Below, piece after piece: positions 1 through 5,062 of a stretch of 5,062 nucleotides of DNA. Location: positions 1 to 5,062 of the forward strand of contig QNFJ01000164.1 of the NCBI GenBank assembly GCA_003646305.1. The letters run 5' to 3'. The notes beneath the pieces are model-generated. The model saw nothing but the letters and a program-made list of their open reading frames with translations. It made no database searches and had not been told where the DNA came from. Position 1 is the first letter of the stretch; the number at the start of each line of letters is the position of its first letter. This stretch comes from Gammaproteobacteria bacterium (GTDB taxonomy: Bacteria; Pseudomonadota; Gammaproteobacteria; Methylococcales; UBA2780). A program made the position numbers and the translations under genes.

Positions 1-129
1 AAAGTGATAATGGAGCCTGATTTGCGAGCCAAACTGCTTTTTTAGCTCATCAACTCTAGCCTGAGAAACATGCGCCCAAATACATAAAATATCGGTGAAG
101 TAATCAATACGAATCTCTTGCTGCGGCAT
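1..129 (-). CDS. DsbA-family (thioredoxin-fold) protein, N-terminal part only
   Basis: Reading the minus strand from an ATG at 129-127 gives 43 residues before the window ends, so only the N-terminus is present. The protein starts MPQQEIRIDYFTDILCIWAH, which fits the first beta strand and active-site loop of DsbA/FrnE-like thioredoxin-fold proteins (PF01323-type): a hydrophobic strand, D-x-L-C, then an amphipathic helix (residues about 22-34). The active-site position reads C16-I-W-A19, so the second cysteine of a CxxC motif is missing. That suggests a monothiol or glutathione-S-transferase/isomerase-like role rather than dithiol oxidation (inference). No signal peptide is visible, so it is probably cytoplasmic. 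A good Shine-Dalgarno sequence 9 nt upstream supports the start. It is transcribed divergently from the DUF481 gene. The family is fairly sure; the substrate is unknown. Confidence 0.75.
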   Translation of the reverse strand, partial: MPQQEIRIDYFTDILCIWAHVSQARVDELKKQFGSQIRLHYHF

Positions 130-220
130 CACTCAAAGCTCCCCTTTTCCTTTAATAAATCCTGTAAAATACTACCACTCTGAAATATTTAAACCAGCTC
201 GCATTTAACCACTTCCAACT
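130..220. promoter_or_regulatory. Divergent promoter region (DsbA-family gene / DUF481 gene)
   Basis: These 91 bp separate two head-to-head genes, so promoters for both should lie here. On the plus strand the best -10-like hexamer is TAAAAT at 165-170 (5 of 6 to consensus), without a convincing -35 box. On the minus strand the best candidate is TAGTAT, preceded by TGG as in an extended -10, at about 169-177. The stretch is AT-rich. I see no clear operator palindrome. The region is supported by gene layout; the individual hexamers are weak. Confidence 0.45.
139..146 (-). promoter_or_regulatory. Ribosome binding site of the DsbA-family gene
   Basis: On the minus strand this reads AAGGGGAG, followed by a 9-nt spacer and the ATG at 129-127. 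It fixes the start of the truncated gene at the left edge. Confidence 0.7.
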
Positions 221-1111
221 ATGAAATTAATCCCGTTTAGTACCTTATTTTTAGCCATTTCTTCCACCCACTTAGTCAATGCTGCCGAGATAATCCTGGA
301 CAATGGCGATATTGTTCATGGGGAGATCATTGAAAATAAGAATGGCCAAATAAAGTTAATACACCCAACGCTTGGGGTTTTAACCCTCTCAGCCTCACAA
401 ATTAAACCTGTCGAAGAGAAGCCGGTTGATCAAGGACTGCTTAAATTAGGCCTGCTAAAAGACTGGAGCAGAGAGGTTGATCTGGGTGTAAAAGGGAGTG
501 AAGGAAATTCTCAGAATATGCACCTTCATGCAGGTGCCCGGTTAAAATTTGAAAACAATATAAAACGCTGGGATATCGCTGCAGAATTTAACAGTAGTGA
601 AGATAGTGGAGAAAAATCACGAAATGACTTTTTTGCCCGCTTCAATCGTGATTTTCTTATTCCTGATGCCAAGCACTTCTACTTTACCGAAGGCCGCTAT
701 GAGTGGGATGAATTTCAGGATTGGGATTACCGCATCAGCTTTGGTGGAGGTATCGGTAAAGAGTTGAAGAAAACAGATAACTGGCTTCTCAATGGTCGTG
801 CAGGTATTGGTCTTCGCCAGGATTTTGGTGGAGAAGAGTCAGAATTGATACCAGAAGGAATCTTAGGCATTGAAAGTAACTGGGACATTGCTGAGCGCCA
901 CTCACTGGAATTTATAAACACCCTCTACCCAAACCTTAAGGATTTTGGTGAGTTCCGCAACCTTACAGCATTAAACTGGAAAATCGGCCTCGACCAGCTA
1001 AATGGTCTGGCTCTAAAGGTTGGTCTAAAAAATGATTATGACTCTGACCCTGCTGATGATTCTCAAAAGAATGACTTCACGTATAATCTTTCACTAGTTT
1101 TCAAAATTTAA
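221..1111 (+). CDS. DUF481 family (YdiY-like) outer-membrane beta-barrel protein
   Basis: This 296-residue protein begins with a signal peptide (hydrophobic core about residues 4-16, likely cleaved after A21 in the V-N-A context). Next comes a short beta-rich domain (residues about 23-62: I-L-D-N-G-D-I-V-H-G-E, then H-P-T-L-G), typical of the N-terminus of many DUF481 proteins. The barrel domain runs from about residue 80 to the end and contains the S-E-G-N-S-Q-N stretch (93-99) that matches the family's characteristic G-N-[ST] strand start. Alternating polar/hydrophobic strands continue to the last residues, Y-N-L-S-L-V-F-K-I. The C-terminal residue is Ile, not the usual aromatic, although F294 is close. 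The function of DUF481 proteins is poorly known; some are described as salt-induced outer-membrane proteins. ATG 221 is the only plausible start, because an in-frame stop lies at 206-208 and the next Met is residue 100. No clear Shine-Dalgarno sequence precedes it. The gene appears monocistronic and converges on the HerA-like gene. Confidence 0.85.
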   Translation: MKLIPFSTLFLAISSTHLVNAAEIILDNGDIVHGEIIENKNGQIKLIHPTLGVLTLSASQIKPVEEKPVDQGLLKLGLLKDWSREVDLGVKGSEGNSQNMHLHAGARLKFENNIKRWDIAAEFNSSEDSGEKSRNDFFARFNRDFLIPDAKHFYFTEGRYEWDEFQDWDYRISFGGGIGKELKKTDNWLLNGRAGIGLRQDFGGEESELIPEGILGIESNWDIAERHSLEFINTLYPNLKDFGEFRNLTALNWKIGLDQLNGLALKVGLKNDYDSDPADDSQKNDFTYNLSLVFKI

Positions 1112-1121
1112 CACTAGCTCG

Positions 1122-1165
1122 TTTTGAGCCTGCAAAAAGTTAATTAGCTCTTTGCAGGCTCAAAA
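1122..1165. repeat. 15-bp perfect inverted repeat (hairpin) between convergent genes
   Basis: The left arm TTTTGAGCCTGCAAA (1122-1136) is perfectly complementary to the right arm at 1151-1165, with a 14-nt loop. It begins 10 bp after the DUF481 stop, where a terminator would be expected. However, the stem is followed by A residues on both strands, not by a T-tract, so it is not a canonical intrinsic terminator in either direction. It may still protect the 3' end of the mRNA or stop transcription with help from Rho. The inverted repeat is certain; its role is not. Confidence 0.8.
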
Positions 1166-1194
1166 AAATAGATTCATTATGGAGTCAATCTATT
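1162..1194 (-). terminator. Weak candidate terminator of the HerA-like gene
   Basis: On the minus strand, 19 nt after the HerA-like gene's TAG stop, AATAGATT (1194-1187) can pair with AATCTATT (1174-1167) over a 12-nt loop, and a run of seven T follows and partly overlaps the stem (1168-1162). The geometry and T-tract fit an intrinsic terminator, but the 8-bp stem has only two G-C pairs, so it would be weak. Confidence 0.35.
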
Positions 1195-1213
1195 ATGGCC
1201 CTGACGGATTAGC

Positions 1214-2863
1214 CTACCGTCCCTGACGCCGCCACAAATCAACAATTGCATCGACATCAAGGTCATCAGGACCATTACGCCACTGCTCGTGATAGTCAAC
1301 ATCATTACTATTTGGAGGTGGGTTGGGTTGATACCCCTGTATACGAAGTGGCAAGGGCGCCGCCTCTCCCATTACCATCATCTCCCCTCGACCGAGTGAG
1401 GATAGAGTATCCATCAGGTTGCCCTCAGCCTGCGGCACCAATTTTCGAATATAGGCCTGATCATCCGGGTTAGTAATTCTTAGACAGAGGAATGTCGCAC
1501 ACTGCGCCAGAACCGTCTCGGAAAGCTCATGTGGCCGCTGACTGACAACACCCAGCCCGACACCATATTTGCGCCCCTCTTTTGCAATACGTTCCATCGA
1601 TTTCCGCGTACCTTCGTACTTGACATCTGAATCTCTTGGGATATAGGCATGCGCCTCTTCACAAAGTAGTAGGATCGGGAATTCTCGATTACGTGGATTC
1701 CAGTAGTTAAACTCGAAAGCCAGGCGGCCAATTTGAGCGGACACTGTTGGCCTGACATCGAATGGAACCGGGCTCAGGTCGATAATTGTTATCGGCCTCT
1801 TCGGCACACCTAAACCCACAAAATCTCTTAACAATCCTGACAACGAGGCAGAGTTAGTTCGCTTCTTCGGCTTTAACAAGAAGTCGTAGCGAACATCATT
1901 GAGTTTACTGCCAAGTTTAATCATAAACTCATCAAACTGGCCAAACAGCGCTCCCTGGGTCTTACCAAAATCACTCCGCTGCTCGTTTGCTTCTTTAAAC
2001 TCCTCATAAAGTTCCTGAATAGAGAAGTAGATGGGCGAATCAATAGAAACCGTCTCAATACCCAACTGTTTAGCCGATTTCTTTTTAAGGCTATAAATGG
2101 TCTCACGCAAAAATGCTGTTTGAACAGATGAGCCACTATCGGTTCGGTCGATCAGTAAATCGACTAGCTCGGCAAAGGTCATCAACCAAAAAGGGATTTC
2201 CAGCTCACGAGCATCAACGTAACGGACTGTCTCCGCCGTAAATGCTGACTTTCTCTCTCCTTCATCTGTCTCCCAGCTGTATTCACCATGCAGATCGAGA
2301 ATAATGATGTGCGCTTTTGGCATACATTTAACAGCACGCTGAACCAAGTTGGTAACTGTCCATGATTTACCCGAGCCCGACTGCCCAAGAATGGCAAAAT
2401 GGCGGCCAAAAAGAATCGAAGGGTCAAGGCTAGCCTCTAGTGAACGATGTGATGGCAAGTAACCTGGCGTAAAACCATATTGACTAAACTGACTAAAAAT
2501 AGACTTTAGCTCCATGACACCCACTGCATGTAGTTCTGCCCCAGTCGCTGGATAGTGTCGAACACCTCGCTGGAAATTGCCATTCTTGCCAATCTCGCCC
2601 AGTAATATGAGCTCTAAAATCTTATCAACCTCACCGTTATCAGCAGGTTTTTCAGACATTCGGCTGATCATTGTCAGAAGCTGCAATCCATATTGCCGGA
2701 CAACAGCGTAAGAATTGATCTGACCAACAAGCAGTTTCTCTTCACCCACTCTCACAACGGGCGCAAAGCCCTCTTCTTTTCTCAATAACCGAGCGGTCAA
2801 TCCACCACTACAAACATCGGTTACATAACCAATCAGCGTTTCACTGTTGTCGTCAGCCATCAC
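1214..2863 (-). CDS. HerA-like (DUF87/HAS-barrel) P-loop ATPase, orphan
   Basis: This 549-residue protein has the layout of the HerA-FtsK superfamily. A small beta-barrel-like N-terminus (about 10-65, L-I-G-Y-V-T-D-V) resembles the HAS barrel. The ATPase core carries Walker A G-Q-S-G-S-G-K-S (160-167, K166), the D-L-H-G-E-Y motif (190-195), a Walker B-like strand P-I-L-L-L-C-E-E-A-H (396-405, with E402 where Asp is common and E403 as likely catalytic base), R-x-A-K-E-G-R-K-Y-G (425-434) and S-Q-R-P (441-444). A charged 245-330 insert lies between the two halves of the core. HerA proteins form hexameric DNA translocases, classically working with the NurA nuclease in end resection or with SIR2/DUF4297-type effectors in phage defence. 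No such partner lies next to this gene, so its process is unknown. The first codon is GTG at 2863-2861, directly followed by an in-frame ATG at 2860-2858; either could be used. There is no signal peptide or membrane segment, so it should be cytosolic. Confidence 0.85.
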   Translation of the reverse strand: MMADDNSETLIGYVTDVCSGGLTARLLRKEEGFAPVVRVGEEKLLVGQINSYAVVRQYGLQLLTMISRMSEKPADNGEVDKILELILLGEIGKNGNFQRGVRHYPATGAELHAVGVMELKSIFSQFSQYGFTPGYLPSHRSLEASLDPSILFGRHFAILGQSGSGKSWTVTNLVQRAVKCMPKAHIIILDLHGEYSWETDEGERKSAFTAETVRYVDARELEIPFWLMTFAELVDLLIDRTDSGSSVQTAFLRETIYSLKKKSAKQLGIETVSIDSPIYFSIQELYEEFKEANEQRSDFGKTQGALFGQFDEFMIKLGSKLNDVRYDFLLKPKKRTNSASLSGLLRDFVGLGVPKRPITIIDLSPVPFDVRPTVSAQIGRLAFEFNYWNPRNREFPILLLCEEAHAYIPRDSDVKYEGTRKSMERIAKEGRKYGVGLGVVSQRPHELSETVLAQCATFLCLRITNPDDQAYIRKLVPQAEGNLMDTLSSLGRGEMMVMGEAAPLPLRIQGYQPNPPPNSNDVDYHEQWRNGPDDLDVDAIVDLWRRQGR

Positions 2864-2865
2864 TC

Positions 2866-2873
2866 TTTTCCCT
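2866..2873 (-). promoter_or_regulatory. Ribosome binding site of the HerA-like gene
   Basis: The minus strand reads AGGGAAAA here. The AGGG core is 6 nt from the GTG at 2863 and 9 nt from the ATG at 2860, so it does not decide between them. The ATG is the stronger codon and would shorten the protein by one residue. Confidence 0.6.
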
Positions 2874-2897
2874 GAACTTACGTTAATGTGTCAAGTT

Positions 2898-2914
2898 TAG
2901 ACCAAACTGGTCTA
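2898..2914. promoter_or_regulatory. Palindromic operator candidate, TetR-type (TAGACC...GGTCTA)
   Basis: The sequence TAGACCA-AAC-TGGTCTA is a perfect 7-bp inverted repeat in the 83-bp gap upstream of the HerA-like gene. TAGACC/GGTCTA half-sites are typical of several TetR-family repressors (the NemR-type box is of this kind), though here the hexamers are 5 bp apart. On the minus strand a -35-like TTGACC (2937-2932) lies exactly 17 bp upstream of the half-site TAGACC (2914-2909), so the palindrome would cover a poor -10 element, a common place for a repressor. No TetR gene is in the window. The palindrome is certain; its use as an operator is inferred. Confidence 0.45.
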
Positions 2915-2946
2915 GTTTGAAGCAGTAAGCCGGTCAAAATAAACCT

Positions 2947-4863
2947 TCACCAACCACCGCCACCTCCGCCTCCACCGCCCCCACCGGAAGAACCACCACC
3001 CCCTCCCCCTGAAGAGGCGCCCGGTGCGGCAGACGATGAGGCTATTGCCGAACTCATACCGCCACCAATCGCTGTGGCAAAGGTTGAGAAATGCCCTGTC
3101 TGCCAATGACGACCGCTGTACCAGGTCGGACTATAACCATCTGAGCTTTGCTGCTTAGCGGCCAGTAATTCTGAGAACTTATCACCCCAGGCCTGCTCCA
3201 CATCTAGGGCCATCGCATAAGGAAGGTATTGCTCAAATAAACGCGGTGTTTTCTCTATGGGGTATTTAAGATCCAGTTCATCTTTTTCTGACACAGTCAG
3301 AAATAACTTAAACCCATCGGCTTTATCCAGCAATCTCCGCCCTGCAAGTGTTGGTGCTTTAAGCCATTGGTAAAACAGATAATTAATCAGGACAATTGAT
3401 AGCCCAAAAATAAATAACGTCGGTGAGCCTTCTCGCATTGCAGTTGTTAAACCAAAAACTTCACCCCCTATAAAAGGAACGGCAAAGAGACTCATGAAGA
3501 GTGCGCTCATAAGCGGCACAATTCCCCGTTCTGCAAAAAACAATTTCCATTTCTTATAGGCTGCCACCAATAGACCCGTTAAGCCGACCGTCCAGCCCGA
3601 TAACCAGACCATAAAAAAAGCAGACACTGCCATTTGTTCCTTCGGCAGCATGAGGATAATCGCCACAATAAAGCTAATTGAGAGAATAATGGCCGGCACC
3701 ATCCAGCTAGAGTTGGTGAGAAAATAGCGATATTCATAATTCAGAGCTAACGCATGTTTGTGCGCTACTTTGGCTTCACTCAGAATCTTGTGGTTGCTCT
3801 GCTTCAACTCAATCGATTTTGCATAACTCCGAAACAGCTTCTTGATCAGCTTTTTCTCTCCTGTCGCTAATGGCTCTCGTCCTTCCAGAAGATTAAGCGT
3901 ATAACGACCGTCCATCTCATCAATATGCAACCACCCTTTGACCGCCAAATTAACGACCGAGGTGGCGAATGTTTTATCGCTATAGCCCATATTGCGAATA
4001 AAGTTGATCGAGGCCGGAGAATATCCCTCAGGAGGCCGGTAGTGCGGGATAATAACACCCGCTTCTGGGTCACGCCCGACCCGTCGCCAGGCAATCAGGT
4101 AGTAACAGAGAATAACCAAAATCCCCGCCACACCCCACATCACCTCCCTGTTATCCTTAATCAGAGAATCAACCTGCTCGTTAATATCAGGCTGGTGGAT
4201 ATACCCTTTTGGCCAGCTAACCACAATCGTTAGCCCCTCCTTACCCGCAAGCGGGCGTGTTGTCTGAAACAACACCGAGCCATCGTACTTTTGCCTGGCC
4301 TGATAATCTTGCCCCTTCCCGCCTTGTCGGCCGGTATAACCTTCGTAACGCACTTGCTCCAGAGGGATTCCATACGGTAATGATACGGTGGCAGATGCCT
4401 TTTCTATCGGAAACGACCAACCATTGCCCGTCGCATTCCAGTAAAGCTCGTCATGATCATCAAAGTAACCGATCTGACGCGTTGTTTCGTAGAGGATGGT
4501 GTAACGGTATATGCCGGGCGAGAGAAAGCGCTCTTTCTGCCCTATGTAGAGGCGAACACCATTATTCTGGCGCTCCTCACGAAACTGTTCAGGCGCACCA
4601 TCTCGCAAAACCGAGATCGCTTTAAATCCAACACGATAACGATTCCCAAGATGGTCTTTATAATCGGTCGGAAAGTCACGATAAATACCCCGCTTTATCG
4701 ACTGTCCTTCAGCTCGAACCGTTATCACCTCTTCAACCCGCATCGAACTGTCTTTTCGAACCTCAATGTTGCTATTAAATTGAAGAATAACCTCACTGGC
4801 CAGCAGGTTAAATGAGCCAAAGAACAAAAACAGTGCAAAGATTCTGTGCATCATTTTGACCAT
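2947..4863 (-). CDS. DUF2207 (YciQ-like) membrane protein with polyglycine C-terminus
   Basis: This 638-residue protein is close to the length of E. coli YciQ (about 630). It has a signal peptide (hydrophobic residues 8-21, likely cleaved after A22), then the periplasmic DUF2207 domain (about 23-235) with the family hallmarks V-E-E-V-I-T and R-G-I-Y-R-D-F-P (58-65). A membrane segment at about 242-258 is followed by W-R-R-V-G-R-D-P (259-266) and a cytoplasmic region with Y-S-P-A-S-I-N-F-I-R (281-290). Four further membrane segments lie at about 388-406, 411-434, 448-466 and 481-499. After these come P-Y-A-M-A-L-D-V-E-Q-A-W (548-559), a Ser/Ala-rich stretch, and a tail of six Gly, two Ser, eleven Gly and a final Trp (619-638). 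Such Gly-rich tails are common in this family. The role is unknown but probably in the cell envelope. The gene overlaps the lemA-family gene upstream by 13 bp, indicating an operon. The start at 4863 is preferred because of its Shine-Dalgarno spacing; Met4 at 4854 would give an ATGA overlap instead. Confidence 0.9.
   Translation of the reverse strand: MVKMMHRIFALFLFFGSFNLLASEVILQFNSNIEVRKDSSMRVEEVITVRAEGQSIKRGIYRDFPTDYKDHLGNRYRVGFKAISVLRDGAPEQFREERQNNGVRLYIGQKERFLSPGIYRYTILYETTRQIGYFDDHDELYWNATGNGWSFPIEKASATVSLPYGIPLEQVRYEGYTGRQGGKGQDYQARQKYDGSVLFQTTRPLAGKEGLTIVVSWPKGYIHQPDINEQVDSLIKDNREVMWGVAGILVILCYYLIAWRRVGRDPEAGVIIPHYRPPEGYSPASINFIRNMGYSDKTFATSVVNLAVKGWLHIDEMDGRYTLNLLEGREPLATGEKKLIKKLFRSYAKSIELKQSNHKILSEAKVAHKHALALNYEYRYFLTNSSWMVPAIILSISFIVAIILMLPKEQMAVSAFFMVWLSGWTVGLTGLLVAAYKKWKLFFAERGIVPLMSALFMSLFAVPFIGGEVFGLTTAMREGSPTLFIFGLSIVLINYLFYQWLKAPTLAGRRLLDKADGFKLFLTVSEKDELDLKYPIEKTPRLFEQYLPYAMALDVEQAWGDKFSELLAAKQQSSDGYSPTWYSGRHWQTGHFSTFATAIGGGMSSAIASSSAAPGASSGGGGGGSSGGGGGGGGGGGW
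2950..3009 (-). repeat. Low-complexity polyglycine-coding stretch
   Basis: These 60 bases encode G6-S2-G11-W at the end of the DUF2207 protein. On the plus strand they are a C-rich run with few T. The 17 Gly codons are mixed (eight GGT, three each of GGC, GGA and GGG), so it is not a pure triplet repeat. Confidence 0.85.
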
Positions 4864-5062
4864 TTGGGCGGCTCCTTTTCCAGAGAAGATTCCAGTTCAA
4901 ACAGTTCAGCCGGTTTAAACCCAACTCTTCGTGCTATCAATAAATCAGGAAAAGAATCGATACGCGTATTAAGGTTTCGAACTGCCCCGTTGTAGTAACG
5001 GCGGGCCAACTGAATATCACTTTCGAGCAATGAAAGGTTCTGTTGTAATGAGAGGAATTGCT
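4851..5062 (-). CDS. lemA: LemA family protein, C-terminal part only
   Basis: The minus strand holds an open frame of 69 residues that enters from the right edge and stops at TGA 4853-4851. It contains L-A-R-R-Y-Y-N-G-A-V-R-N-L-N-T-R-I-D-S-F-P followed by G-F-K-P-A-E-L-F-E-L-E, the strongly conserved C-terminal helix and end of LemA proteins. LemA proteins are usually near 190-200 residues with one N-terminal membrane anchor and a long helical bundle facing the periplasm; their molecular role is not settled. The last codons (W-S-K) overlap the start of the DUF2207 gene by 13 bp in another frame, so the two are co-transcribed and probably translationally coupled. LemA-DUF2207 neighbours are seen in many proteobacteria. 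The N-terminus and promoter lie outside the window. Confidence 0.9.
   Translation of the reverse strand, partial: QFLSLQQNLSLLESDIQLARRYYNGAVRNLNTRIDSFPDLLIARRVGFKPAELFELESSLEKEPPKWSK
4872..4879 (-). promoter_or_regulatory. Ribosome binding site of the DUF2207 gene, inside lemA
   Basis: AAAAGGAG on the minus strand, within the last lemA codons, sits 8 nt before the ATG at 4863-4861. The spacing to the alternative ATGs at 4854 and 4851 would be 17 and 20 nt, so this site decides for 4863. Confidence 0.75.

Noticed and set aside
1117..1129. GCTC-GTTTT-GAGC mini-hairpin directly after the DUF481 stop
   Set aside because: The stem is only about 4-5 bp, lacks a T-tract, and competes with the much longer 15-bp stem.
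1214..2863. Possible HerA-based anti-phage defence system
   Set aside because: No SIR2, DUF4297, NurA-like or other effector gene is next to it, and the surroundings are ordinary envelope genes with no mobile-element signs. A defence role cannot be supported from this window.
2885..2895. TTGACA (minus strand) as a -35 box for the HerA-like gene
   Set aside because: It lies only about 16 bases before the Shine-Dalgarno core, so a -10 at normal spacing would fall on the ribosome site, and no TATAAT-like hexamer is there.
2912..3106. Minus-strand reading frame rich in Arg, Trp and Gly overlapping the end of the DUF2207 gene
   Set aside because: It is the polyglycine-coding repeat read in another frame; the composition is an artefact of the repeat and there is no own ribosome site.
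3925..4233. Plus-strand open frame of 102 codons
   Set aside because: Antisense shadow of the DUF2207 gene without recognisable protein features.
4453..4815. Plus-strand open frame of 120 codons opposite the DUF2207 gene
   Set aside because: It lies wholly antisense to a well-supported conserved gene, and its translation resembles no family I know.

Overview
The window looks like an ordinary chromosomal stretch of a gram-negative proteobacterium, most likely a gammaproteobacterium. The evidence is an outer-membrane-type DUF481 protein with a signal peptide, a LemA/DUF2207 pair, and purine-rich Shine-Dalgarno sites. Base composition is moderate and fairly even, and I see no tRNA, rRNA, insertion sequence, CRISPR array or integrase. 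The species cannot be named from this sequence alone.

Layout from left to right. (1) The 5' end of a DsbA/thioredoxin-fold family gene on the minus strand runs off the left edge. (2) A 91-bp divergent promoter region follows. (3) A DUF481 (YdiY-like) outer-membrane protein lies on the plus strand. (4) A 102-bp convergent intergenic region holds two inverted repeats. (5) A 549-residue HerA-like/DUF87 ATPase lies on the minus strand. (6) An 83-bp gap contains a strong palindrome resembling a TetR-family operator. (7) A DUF2207 (YciQ-like) membrane protein with a polyglycine C-terminus lies on the minus strand. (8) The 3' end of a lemA-family gene on the minus strand overlaps the DUF2207 gene by 13 bp and runs off the right edge.

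The lemA-DUF2207 pair is almost certainly one translationally coupled operon for envelope proteins. The HerA-like ATPase follows on the same strand after 83 bp. It could be read through from that operon or have its own promoter under the palindrome. No NurA, SIR2 or other nuclease partner is visible beside it, so it appears to be an orphan HerA-type motor here. The DUF481 and DsbA-like genes share a divergent promoter region but have no evident functional link to the rest.

I do not see a convincing new multi-gene system. The items most worth a second look are the orphan HerA ATPase, the TAGACC-type palindrome in front of it, and a 15-bp stem in the convergent region whose A/T flanks are opposite to those of a normal intrinsic terminator.
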